A stretch of DNA of 64,000 bases from Theocolax elegans (Eukaryota > Arthropoda > Insecta > Hymenoptera > Cerocephalidae): positions 96,475,580 to 96,539,579 of the forward strand of contig CM047425.1 in NCBI GenBank assembly GCA_026168455.1, given 5' to 3'. A program made the translations under genes and the position numbers. The notes under the pieces were generated by a model, which searched no databases, was not told where the DNA came from, and saw only the letters and a program-made list of their open reading frames with translations. How positions within the stretch are numbered: position 1 is the first letter of the stretch; every line of letters begins with the position of its first letter. Positions 47,231 through 58,370 of this stretch are shown here, piece after piece.

Positions 47231-48769
47231 TTCCTTTCTTTTCTGTCTTTTTTTCTTATAAACATTTTTGCTCCTACTTATTTGTATTCTCGACTCTCTC
47301 GAATTCTTCATTATTATTCGTTCGACGATCAAAAAGTTTCATTATTATAGTAAATGCAAAATAATTGAAATTTAATATTGTAATTGGGTCTTTTTTCAAT
47401 AAAAGTTAATTGATTACCACCCGAATTAATAAAGTTACACAGAGAAAGCATAAATGTATACCTGCGGTTCGCACATATATGAGTAACGGTTGTTTCAATT
47501 ACTGGGTTAAGAAAAGGTATGCAAAAGTTTGTAAGGTAAAATTAATTATATCCAATTATATTAATGTATATAAGCACATATATTTATGGATTATATTTAT
47601 TAAAATTTTTGTCAGTACATGCATTGTTGATTAATACTTTTTATTATTCTTTCGGGAATTGCGTAGTGTCCGTAAATAGGTGAACAGTTTATCTATATAA
47701 CCGAACTATAAACAATCAAAATTAAACACCAATAATTATTGGAATATATTGCAATTCGTGTGAATTATACCGAGTGTACGAAAAATGAAACGTGCATTTT
47801 AACGCGTAAGAAGACACTATAAAAAAGTTTGAAGAAATTCAATTAACCGAAAAAGACACCTTCCTCAATAATAAATGCTCATTTTTACCGCGTGTACACG
47901 AGGTAATAAGCATGTGAGAGACTATCGAATTGGTTGCCGGAAGGATATAACATCCTTATGTGCATATATACTCCGGTAATCGTTGACCAAAATTTGCGCG
48001 CGATAAAAGCGTACTATGTCTCTGTATTTTCGCGAGGCTACGATATTACTCGAGGATCGTCTGGTCAGAGGAAGAATTGAAACGTCCTCGTATAGCTAAT
48101 TAGAAAAGCTCGCTGAGTCAAGGATCCTCTTTTAACAGCATTTTCTGGTTTGTCCTCATCCCGACACGCGTTTGTTGACACCTTTTTATTATATCCTCGT
48201 CTTTCTTGACCATCCGGCTCCTTTTCTCTTTTCTTCTTCTTCCTCTTTTTTTTTTACCTAGGTTTTTGATGACACGGAGAAACAATCAGGTTTTGCTTAT
48301 TATACTCTTTAGGACCGTACGTGTTTACAAACCTCCTTTCCTTTCGCACGTTCATTAATGCTTATTAACTATCATTCGCGAGTCTTTGTAATATCAATTA
48401 TATGCGGTAGTTTTTAATTCGTTATATGTTTTAGCAATATTTCATATTTTTTAACGTCGTTATTTTATACATATTTATAACTTAATAAAAAATATTATTT
48501 TACAACTTAATTATACCAATTTTATAATTTGTGTAACAAGTTAATAATTACTTTATGTAACTTAACAGGTAATATTAAAATAATTTTTCCACGCGTACCA
48601 AATTTTATGTATATTTATTTTACAGTTACTTTTAGTTATAACAAATATATAAGATTAATAATAATTATTAATTATTAAGGTTTTATATTGATCAAACTTA
48701 AAATTGTACAGCCAATAGTGTTGTGGAAAAAGTGTAATTTTCACAAGTTGGGTATACGAAGCTTCGTCT
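47231..48769. other. AT-rich stretch with one GC-intermediate patch
   Basis: AT-rich except for 47930-48200. A 74-codon plus-strand frame at 47410-47634 has no recognisable domain. Confidence 0.5.
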
Positions 48770-49460
48770 AGGAAATCATAAGTCGAAATTGGTGAGGGGA
48801 AACGGGAGGATCGAGCTTATAGGTCGAAACTCGAATCGATCGAGCTCGAGTGGATCGAAACGTCTGAACGGTGAGCAAACACAAGTATAGGTTATATACG
48901 CGTAGGGGGCGAATCGGGTAAGCAATCGTAAGGAAAAAGAAGCCGATTCGCTTGCACCTCCTTAGAAATCCACACCCACACGTCGTCCTGACCGAGGCTG
49001 CGGAGAAGACTGGCCGAATCGAGTCTCGAGTCTCGATCGACTCGTTCCCCGACACGCCCCGGGCGGTTCCCATTGCTTGGCCGATCTCCTTTTTCTCTTC
49101 TCCCCGTACAGTGCATACACGTGTGCGCCCGTGTGTGTATATGTACTCGACTTATATATATATATATAGGTACGCTCGTTCCCGGGCCTCTCTTACCGGG
49201 CTCCCTCGGGGGCGAGATCACCTCGGAAGAGAGAGAGCCGAACAATCACGGCGACGCCCGCGTTCCGGAGCCCCATTATTCTCCTTCGCGAATTCCGCGG
49301 ACGCATTCCGGAGGAGCTGCCCTGGACGTTCATCGACTAGTCGCGATTTATTTGTGCGCCCGCTTCGGCACAGTTTTACGACCGACCTGTCGCTCCTCGA
49401 CGCCAACCTCGGACCACGGGATCATGCACCAAACGCTTCGTTAACTGTTATCAAGGGAAA
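48770..49460. promoter_or_regulatory. large CpG-rich island, candidate promoter or first-exon region
   Basis: About 690 bases of GC- and CpG-rich sequence, one of the largest islands in the window. It contains clustered 'cgag' and 'tcga' motifs (48800-48870, 49020-49045) and a short TA run (49156-49168). Three long frames (62-211 codons) on both strands overlap, which argues for low stop density rather than coding. A promoter with an untranslated exon is possible, but no start-site motif was decisive. Confidence 0.2.
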
Positions 49461-49879
49461 GAGGGCCTCCTCTCTTTCGTTCGTATATACAACCGACGTT
49501 TATTATTTAAAATTGTTTCTTCCCATCGATCGGTTATACTCGCTAAAGTTTATGGTGACAATTTTTACTTCGGGATATAAGTACTGAATCTCAATAATTT
49601 TTTTATATTCTCTCGGCCGAAAACATCTTTGTTCGTTCACACGATGTGAGCTAACAATGTAGCTTTCAATCTTGTTTACTGCTTCGATTTGGGTGTTTAT
49701 CGGTGTTATAGGTCACAATCGATGTAGCAAAAAATATATTAGATAAAATAATTAAAAAATAAGAAGCGTTTGAATCTATATAAAAATGCAATTATATCGT
49801 TATAATGGACCAGGAGTTTTGAAAGCACAATTAAAGAAGAAAGTTTAAAAATGATATATATTTAAGCAGTATATTGTTA

Positions 49880-50155
49880 ACGCCGGCAACGTCAAACGCG
49901 CGTAGGCGAACCCGAAGAATAGCATTGGAATAATTATCGGCGTATGCTCACCCCGAGAATCGATGAAAAATCTCTCCCCACCTCCCGCATCGGTTGTTTA
50001 TCACTCTGAAACGTCCCCCGCACCTCGGCCTCTGAGCGATAGCATCGGTTGCTGGCGCGAGCGCGCGCCTTGGCACACACGGTACGGGTATTGTTTCAAA
50101 TAAAGCGCGCGCAGAGCATAAAGCATAAAATTGAGTCGGCCGTCGTGAATCAACT

Positions 50156-50198
<43 letters not shown>

Positions 50199-50620
50199 GC
50201 TCGTTCTCGTTGGTTTGGTTGGCATACCTCGGGGACCCGAAATGCCGAGCGCGAAAGCCCCCGGGTCCGCCTATATGCCATTCCTCTCGTTCGGGGCCTC
50301 CAAACCTTTAATCCAATCTGTGTACAAGTGCCGTGGCCTTTAAAAAAGCACCTCTCGCTCCTTCGGCTATCCTTCGCGTTCGCGCGCGCGCACACACGCT
50401 CTTCTGCAGCTCCTTTCGGCTCCTCTTGTTCTCCTTGTATCCTCCTTCCTCCCGTGTTCGCGGGTCCTTCGCTTTCTTTTTTTCTTATACATCTCCCTGC
50501 GCTTTTTTCCAGGCTATACGAGTAGCTTTTTTTCACCTTGTCCATTTGGGCTGCTTTCGACCATACCCTCTATATGTGTGAGCATGCAAGCGTCTGCCAC
50601 AACACCGAGAAAGCACCTCT
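49880..50620. other. CpG-rich island with a CT tract
   Basis: A CpG-rich island with (CT)16 at 50162-50194 and a short GC alternation near 50380-50392. Frames of 74-158 codons on both strands overlap through the repeat, with no domain. Confidence 0.3.
50162..50194. repeat. (CT)16 microsatellite
   Basis: A perfect CT tract. Confidence 0.95.
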
Positions 50621-51230
50621 TGCAAAAATTCTAGTCGTATTATCGAACATTACAACCGTATTGTTTTATTTTTTCTTTTAAAGTTTCTAGTTTTTCGTGG
50701 TACTTTACCTCCATTGCCTACTGCAAATTTTCGTTTTAAATAAATTGAATGAATCGTTTCATTTTTGTGATCTATTTTTAAAACTAACCAAACCATCATT
50801 TTTACAAAAATCAAAATGTGCAGGCTAAAAATATACGAATTTTCAAATCATTAGATCTACAAAACTAAAGAAAAATACATATTTATTATAATTTCTACTT
50901 TTTCAAAAACTTCAGTAAATTGAATATGATTTATAATGTCAAATATTGATTAAATCTATTAACGTTACAAAACAATTATTGATAGAAAGGACAAATAACA
51001 TATTTTGGTTTTTAAATGTAATAATGTATATCGTTATAAAAATACACTGTTGAATCACAAGTGAATGAAGTTGTCGGTTTCGACTGCGCAAACGAAGTAA
51101 TCAAATTGGGAATGAAAAAATAAATGGTCAGTTTCGGTAAGAGAAAAACTGAAGGTTAAATTAAGTACAAATACGAAAAAACGAAAATTACGCTTTACCC
51201 CTTTAAGCATCTAAACGAAATTTTTATCGC
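50621..51230. other. AT-rich non-coding stretch
   Basis: AT-rich, with no recognisable features. Confidence 0.5.
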
Positions 51231-52290
51231 GCATTAAGTTGCAGTTCTACCCACCGATAATGCCAATCCAATTTCACTTTCCGTCATCATCCAATAAGTT
51301 GGAGTGCTGGAAGACAACGTGGTGTGTATACCTATATGTAGGAATGGTCGAAAGGACGGTATCCGGGCGCGCGACAAGAAGACCAGCCATAAGAATTAGC
51401 CGAAAATTCAGTAAATTAGTCGGTAAAGAGGGTATACGCCGGTAGAACGCGGGAGCTAACTATACGAATCCCTCCTCGTCGATGAAAAGAGTAAGAAGAA
51501 ACAAGTTTGTAGAATAGGAAGACGGGAGAGACATTGCGAGAAGAGTTTGCGGGTTTTGTGAACGGTGCGAGAAGGTCTCTAAGACCAAGAGGGAGCGAGA
51601 GAGAAAGAGAGAGAGAGGGAGGGAGAACTGGGATTTCGAGGGGCAAACTGGGTTGGACCTCAAATCATGTTCAGGACCCACCGCGCTATGGGATGTCTCC
51701 CCTCTTTTCGTTTACCTTCCTTCCTTCCTCGGGTTCTCTCTCTGGCTTGTCGATTCGCGATTCTATTGTCGTTCTCTCTTGTTTCGTTCGAACATCGTAG
51801 GATCCTTTAATATCCTTTTGGAGCCGCTCTTCTTTCTCCGTCTCTCTCTCTCTCTCTCAGTCTCGATAGCATCTTGATGGAATGTCTGACCGAGACGGGG
51901 TGTAGCTGTCGTTTTGTCGGCGGGATTCTGCAGAGGCCCCGGCGCTTCTCTCACGCACTTTTCTCTCTCCCGGGTGTTGCTGACGTGGCTCTGATAGTGT
52001 TACTCGACATCCTCTCGCTCCTTATACTCTTTAGCCTCTACTTTCTTGCTCCCGCAAATCCTTTTTTATTTATCTCTCTCTCTTTCTCTCTCTCTCTCTC
52101 TTTCGCTCTTTCGCTCTTTCGCTCTTTCGACCCCGTCCACCTTGTTTTCGCAGTCGAGCCGATCTTGTTACTGCGGTTTTGCATGCTTTTCGTTCCGATG
52201 ACTGTCATTTTCGCTTTTACGTCATTACATTTACTCGGTTCCCATTCTTTTTTATGTGAGCACGCGGGTGCGTGTATTTATATCTTGAAT
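51231..52290. other. GC-intermediate region with facing GA and CT tracts
   Basis: Purine-rich to about 51630 (GA run 51597-51625), then pyrimidine-rich with CT runs at 51841-51858 and 52076-52100 and an octamer tandem repeat (52098-52129). A 139-codon plus-strand frame (51874-52293) begins with a plausible Cys-rich start but turns into Ser-Leu-Phe repeat. No domain. Confidence 0.35.
52098..52129. repeat. (CTCTTTCG)4 tandem repeat
   Basis: Four exact 8-base units, directly following a CT tract. Confidence 0.95.
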
Positions 52291-52989
52291 TAGGGAAGCT
52301 AAATCACTTGTACATTTACGCACCAAATTTTCACATTAATAACAAAAACAGTTATTATACGTATACATATATACACATATACCAAAGGTATAATAATTAA
52401 ACAAAGTAAATTATAAAATTTATTGACAAAAATTCATAATGTATGAGATTCAGTATCTTCAATGACTATTATTTTACGTAACACTTGTCATTATACATAT
52501 ATATTTGAACTTTATTATCACTATACGACGACTATCGACTATCTTGCACATATGTAACGATGGCATATTAGTTTCCGGCATACTGTTTGTAACATTATCT
52601 CACTCCCTTGAATTTAATTTAGCACAAAAAAATAACTTCCCACTCTTAAAATATGACCTCTAATACTCGTGATAACTGTGCTGATTGCTTTCAAAGAAAT
52701 TTTGGGATAACTTTGCCATTTAAAAAATAGAAAGAGTTAAAAAATAAAAGATACGTTCGAAATATTACTTAGACGAATGAAATTCTCGGATCGAACTTAA
52801 GCAACAAACAAAATAATTAACGAAAAAACTTAGGCGTAAACGTAATAAAACAAAGATATTTGCGAAAGATAATAGAAAAATAATTGCAACTAAAAGATAA
52901 TTCAGTGAACATGTAAGCCTTAAGTTATTTATAACTTAATTAGGATCTTCTAATCTGTGGGCGCATAATAAGATTTTGCCCAAGAGATA
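52291..52989. other. AT-rich non-coding stretch
   Basis: AT-rich, with no recognisable features. Confidence 0.5.
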
Positions 52990-53330
52990 ATAAAAGTGCT
53001 TTTAGAGTCTCGCCGCGATTTTCATCTCCGATCGGCTGAGTCGAAAAATCTCGTTTGCCGTATCTCGCACGCTATACACACCCTCTATACTTAACCTCGC
53101 TCGCCGACGCGGTCAGCTATGATTTCGGACATCGTCGCATATTACGACCGATCATGCCTCGTTTCCGCCGGCGATTGCCAACCGAATCAACGTGAAACAA
53201 CAGATAAACCATGTGTGTATTATGTACTGTACACTACTTCCCTAGAGACTCGTCAAGTGCACGTCTCACGGCTTTATCATTGACATGTGATGATGTCTCT
53301 GCCCTTTTCTTTATTCTTTTTAAGGAAGCT
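52990..53330. promoter_or_regulatory. GC-richer island, candidate regulatory element
   Basis: A CpG-richer block between AT-rich flanks, with stops in all frames and scattered homeodomain-like cores (ATAATAAG, TTTATCATT). The regulatory reading is inference from composition. Confidence 0.15.
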
Positions 53331-54770
53331 CTTTCAAAGTTTTTGGTGTATCATTAATTTCGATGGTTGTACATACATTTTCAACTTACATATTTTAATC
53401 ACATTTAATAATATATACAAATAATAATTATATTTAATAACACGTTAAGTAAGAGTTTTAATCGAACAAGTCATCAAGTGCTAATTCTACTCAACTTCCC
53501 ATTACTTTAAACTTGTTCGACGTATCTAATCGTGATCAGAGATTGCCATTACGAATCAGGAAAGAAATAACTTTTCTACTCGGTGACTTTGCATGAATCT
53601 CAAGTATACAAGCGTACGTGTTTGTATCGGGGCCATTCCATTCTAACAATATCAATCCCGAACCAGTTTCATACACATACATATATATGTAACTAACTAC
53701 CAAAATTTTTATACTATTGCACACCATGCAATTACATTAAAAATTATATAAAAAACGTCAACTCTCGTCTTTGAGGTATCTGTATCGAGGTTGCCAAGTA
53801 TAAAAATTTCACACGTGTACACGTGTAAAGGAAAAAGCACAGTAGTTGAATATTAGTTTGCATAACATATGTTGCACATGCATCTTTTTGTAATATTTTG
53901 CAATGCGAATTCTAATAATAATATTAACCAAATAAATAACAATTAAGACAGATTCTTTCAAATTTAAAAAACACGTTACGAATCTTACCTCGAATAAATT
54001 TTTAAGATTTGGAAGCAACTTTATCATTCAAAAGATCGGGTCGACGTGATAATAAGAACCGTTACTTACTACGGATGTACTTCTAGCCACGACGTCGTAT
54101 AAGCTACGACTGTGGATGGACCAAATTTTTGAGTCAGGATTTTCGTTGACTTGCGATCCGGATGCACGTCGACAAAGCGCGCATTTATACGCTTTGCACA
54201 TTGTACATAGTAGTTCTGTACGTTCATGCGGGTGTACGTATTTACTCCCATCCCTTTCCTGTACTCTGGGAACCTCGTCTTTGCGATGACGTTTCGCACG
54301 CGTAGTCCCATAGGGGTAAATTAGATCGCTTTTTGTTCTGTCTCGTACGTTTCATCCTTGTATTTTTGGATGCCAGTCGCATCTTTTCTCAGACTAAATT
54401 AATCCTATAAATTTGGTAGTTCATTTTTAGAGGTTGATAATGTACATATATACTTTATAACAGTTATCGTGTAAGACGCATATATCGATCGATTTTTATT
54501 TGGATTCTGCGCGATAATTAATCAGGATAATGCAAAATTTATATTTAAAAACAGTTGTTTAATTATGAAACAGCTTAATAACACTGATGTGTCTATAATT
54601 TTCTTTTTAATAGCCACAATTAATCAGTCGGATTACAAGCAGACAAACAAAGTTGTATTGTAGTAATAATCAAGCGAATCCAATATATTAAATGTTATGA
54701 AAATCCAACCGAAACGAAAACCAACCGCCCACCAATCAACCCCTGCACGTGCGATCATCGAACCGAACCA
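53331..54770. other. mostly AT-rich stretch
   Basis: AT-rich with a GC-intermediate patch at 54030-54330, where an 80-codon minus-strand frame has no recognisable domain. A minus-strand AATAAA near 54497-54503 could serve as a poly(A) signal for the frame at 54771-55082. Confidence 0.45.
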
Positions 54771-55082
54771 TTAAACATGTGCGGGTGCCATACTCCCTTC
54801 TACACCAACAGATTTTCGAGAACCACCACGCGTTTTCGCGGATCTTTTTGATTTCGGTATGCTGGTGGTAGAGGCTGATGTAATCAGTCGTTCGACGTAG
54901 GCGCGTTGCTTATATATAGTCTCAATTAATGCATCCGAATCGTGCGGATTGCCTCGGACGATTTTTCTTCCACCCGGACCAGTCATCGAGGAATGCCTTA
55001 TTCGTTTTTCATTTTGCCGGCACTTTAGCAATGCCTCTCGAAATTCGATCGAGCTCGCCGCTTCTCGATCTTTTCTTTTCAT
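54771..55082 (-). CDS. hypothetical basic protein, 103 codons (candidate single-exon gene or terminal exon)
   Basis: An ATG at 55080-55082 opens a frame to a stop at 54771-54773. Unlike other frames in this window it contains no simple repeat and has balanced, protein-like composition. There is a charged N-terminus, an amphipathic stretch (SSIEFREALLKCRQNEKRI, about residues 10-28), a Gly-rich turn, a second amphipathic helix (SDALIETIYKQRAYVERLI, about residues 49-67) and a Ser/Lys/Arg-rich tail. The frame is closed by a stop 12-15 bases upstream of the ATG, and no good splice acceptor lies just before it. An AATAAA on the same strand sits about 270 bases past the stop. Shorter frames on the opposite strand overlap it. 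I do not recognise the family, and chance openness of a GC-richer segment remains possible. Confidence 0.3.
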   Translation of the reverse strand: MKRKDREAASSIEFREALLKCRQNEKRIRHSSMTGPGGRKIVRGNPHDSDALIETIYKQRAYVERLITSASTTSIPKSKRSAKTRGGSRKSVGVEGSMAPAHV

Positions 55083-55489
55083 ATATGTATATTATACACC
55101 ACCATTATATTCCTTCACTTTCATTAGCGAATTATAAAACGCGTCGAATTTGGCACTGACTTGACAAAGCGGCTAGTTGCAAACGCAAAATGATTATATT
55201 AAGTAATGTAATTGGGATGCAAATTAATTGACGAATATTTAATACATTTAATTTTTTAAATTGTTTGGATATGGTATAACGATATATAAGAAGTCAAATG
55301 ATCGTGTATTTTAATTAAAAAATGTATGTATTTAAAAATATACTTATTAATACAACGTATTTATAAAAAATATAATACAAAATATATAAATCTAGTGAAA
55401 TAACATTTCTTCATTGCGAATCCTTCGAAAACCTTAATATATCTTCTAGTAAGTAAAAAAAAAGTATAGATATCAAGCGTCGAAATGGT
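55083..55489. other. AT-rich non-coding stretch
   Basis: AT-rich, with no recognisable features beyond a possible upstream leader for the minus-strand frame. Confidence 0.45.
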
Positions 55490-56060
55490 GGATCTCGCGG
55501 TCGTCAGCCAATTAAGCAAGCCGAGGATCGAGATTTCAGGTGTGGTGCCCTCCCAGAATCTTCAACGTTGATCCGGAGAGATAGGTCGGGCTCTGCGATA
55601 AATACGCCCGCGCGTCCTTGGCCAAACTCCGGATTAATAAGTTTCGCGTACGTGGTTCCGGGAGACAAATCGTTCCGGCGTTGGGCTAACGAATGACACG
55701 CATGGCCTCGAGTAAAAAAAGAAAGATAGAGAGAGAAGACGAGAGAGAGAGAGAAAGATGTATATAATGCAGCCCCCCGCGAGAGACCACATTCTTCTCT
55801 CAAGCGGTTCTAAGGCTCGCGCGCACGCGTGACTCCTTCGTAGAAGTCCGCCCGGGCCTTGATATCTTCATTTTACGCGCGATCGTAATTCAAACCTCCC
55901 TTAGGCATCCGATGCGCTCTTTTGCGTGCGGGATACTCTCCCTCTCTTTCTCTCGCCCTACCTCCCCCTCTCACTCTTTCTCACTCCCTTTCTTCTCGCG
56001 AAAAATTTTACTCTTTTCTTCTTTAACCAGACACGAAATTCCTTAACGTGGAATCTGCGG
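55490..56060. other. CpG-rich island with a GA run facing a CT run
   Basis: A CpG-rich block with interrupted GA (about 55724-55756) and CT (about 55937-55990) runs of opposite strand bias. The 99-codon minus-strand frame starts near the GA run and has no domain. Confidence 0.3.
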
Positions 56061-56640
56061 ATTAGCACATTTTGCAATCATAATGCTGGTATACCTATAT
56101 AGTCAGATCAAATGTAATTAATTGTGGATAGTATATTAGTTAGGATTACGTTGCAATATCGCGTTTGAGGATCATTTTTAATCATTTCGTTATTCAAAAA
56201 ATATTGAAACCAAAAATTATAACATGATTTCGTAAACTATACGTATCTAATTTTCATTATATACGGTGATATAGCAAGTTTTTTTTTCTACGAATCAAAG
56301 AAATTTTATTGTTCAAAGTTTTATAAATGTTGATAAACAAATTAATTTAAAACATGTTAACAGTTTGTAAAAATTCATATTTACGTATACCGCCTACTCG
56401 AATGTTAAAAACGTAAAATTTTGATATTATTACGCAATACAATTAGTTACATAAACAAGTGAAAAGTACCATCTTCAAAATTCATAATGTGTTTAAAAAA
56501 TTGTCGATTTCCGAGTAGAATGAGAAACTTGATACAACTTAATTAACTTCAATCGCAAAGTATATACATATGTATATATCGCGCTTACACTCGGGACAAA
56601 TTAACATGTGAAAGTTATATCCAAAACCGCGAATTAATGT
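56061..56640. other. AT-rich non-coding stretch
   Basis: AT-rich, with an 18-bp palindrome 'tatatacata'/'tgtatata' at 56561-56578. Confidence 0.5.
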
Positions 56641-57060
56641 TTTTCACTTTGGCGCTGCGAGAATCGTTAAATGAAAGCGCGCATCACCCGATACAAAGGA
56701 TGTATGTATATATCGTATACCCATACTCGAATCCAAAGGAGAGGAGGAAGAAGAAGAAGAAGAAGAAGAACAAGAGGAAGGCAAATTCGGCAAGTATTAT
56801 TCGGGACCGCCGTGGCGCGCAGACCAAGTAATACCTATAGCGTTGATTATATACCGAGCGAGACGCCGAAAAATAAAACGACCGAGAGAAAATGCCGAAA
56901 AAAATGAATGGAAGAATGAAAGACAGAGAGAGATAGAGGGATCGTGGAGAAAGAAACAAATGTAACTATACCTATAGACCTATGTAGGGAGGAAAAGAAA
57001 AATTGGTGGGAGCGGGATACTAAGTCGGTTAGATGAGGATGTAGTCAGATCGAGGTGTTG
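56641..57060. other. purine-rich segment with a (GAA)n repeat
   Basis: Purine-biased sequence with a (GAA)8 tract at 56747-56770. Frames through it are Lys- or Arg-rich in one strand and poly-Phe in the other, all repeat-driven. Confidence 0.5.
56747..56770. repeat. (GAA)8 microsatellite
   Basis: A perfect triplet tract. Confidence 0.95.
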
Positions 57061-57637
57061 TATAAAATGGCTTTTTTAACACCTCTTAAAATTTGGACTA
57101 CATCCAGCCGATACATGTAAGGTTATAATGAACTTGCCGAATCAAACTGGGGTTTACAACATAAATTCGCGACGTTTATACAGAATTATAAATTATACCG
57201 ATATAATAATGTATATACGTTCACGCTGCACAGTGTGTAACGTGCACCTATAGAGGAATCCAGAATGCACTCCCATATATAAAATTACGCGGCGGTATAT
57301 TTCTCAAAGTTATAATTTGTCAATGCTTTTATACATAAAATCCGAATAATTAACGATCAACAATTTTTAGGTTCCAACTCAAATTCATCTGTTACATATA
57401 CGTATTAGCTTTACGATATTTTGATAAATTATATAGTTTACACTCGAAAAAGTAGGTAAATAATTATTATTTAATTTGTGTTGTAAAAGAAATATTTATA
57501 TAATGAATATTATTTTTGTAACACCGAACACGATTTCACTTGATTGTACTCGTTGCATAAATTACAATGAAGTATCATCGAAAAAGGTAAATAAATACAA
57601 AGGGAATTCCAGCAAGTTGGTTATATAGGTATGTGCA

Positions 57638-57641
<4 letters not shown>

Positions 57642-57711
<70 letters not shown>
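57642..57711. repeat. (TG)35 microsatellite
   Basis: A 70-base perfect TG tract, a strong candidate for Z-DNA formation. It inflates a 198-codon minus-strand frame with poly(Thr-His). Confidence 0.95.
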
Positions 57712-57713
<2 letters not shown>

Positions 57714-57899
57714 TGTGTATGTATGCATATATACGAGTTGTAAAAGCCCGGGAAAAGGTATATACGATGTGTTTAAAACGGTGCGAGAGAGTAGGAAACG
57801 ATGTAATTACCGCAAGATCATTAAAAAGTCGAGGTCGCGTTCGTAAACTCATCAGGGTATGTATGGCATTATATTTATAATACTCGAAATGCGAGGTAC

Positions 57900-58047
57900 G
57901 TATATATAGCTCGCGACGCCGATTCGAAAAGTAATTTTTGAACGGGACCGAGGGACGTCGGGAGCGAAAGCCCAGTCGGACGAAGCATGGAGAGGGACTA
58001 CTTGATGGGAGCCGAAGCAACCTACCGGTCGTTGCCACGAAGCACGG

Positions 58048-58089
<42 letters not shown>

Positions 58090-58370
58090 AAGAGTTCGGC
58101 TCTCGTAGCCATTGATTCCGAGGGGTTGTAAATCCCAGCGCTGATTAGAGGTCGGCACCGAGGGCTCGTTATCCGCGACGAGCCAACCGATTACCTCTTG
58201 CCACGCGCGAATTCACCGGCGTCTAACTGCGCTCCTGCGAGTACTTAGCCAAGGTTATTAGCCCTTATTAGCCGATGCGTAATTGATTGTTAACCGGGCA
58301 CTAAGGAATTTGCTTAAGGAGTTCGCGAGCTCTCGAGGAAGTCGAAAAATCTTGTGTTCGATGCCAAGGG
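57900..58370. promoter_or_regulatory. CpG-rich island with a GAGA tract, GCCAT and homeodomain-type sites; candidate regulatory element
   Basis: (GA)18 at 58050-58087 is followed within 25 bases by a GCCAT motif (about 58108-58112). Further right are GATTA cores (58143, 58189), a direct repeat 'ttattagcc' (58255-58263 and 58265-58273), and 'taattgatt' (58280-58288) next to 'gttaac'. All frames on the right part are stop-interrupted. This is the most motif-rich non-coding island in the window. A role as an enhancer or Polycomb-type element is inference. Confidence 0.3.
58050..58087. repeat. (GA)18 microsatellite
   Basis: A nearly perfect GA tract. Confidence 0.95.

Noticed and set aside
48952..49587. 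211-codon plus-strand frame
   Set aside because: It runs through a CpG-rich island with a TA microsatellite read as Tyr-Ile. Competing frames on both strands are also open and no domain is visible.
57562..58158. 198-codon minus-strand frame
   Set aside because: It is kept open by the (TG)35 and (GA)18 repeats, giving Thr-His and Ser-Leu runs.
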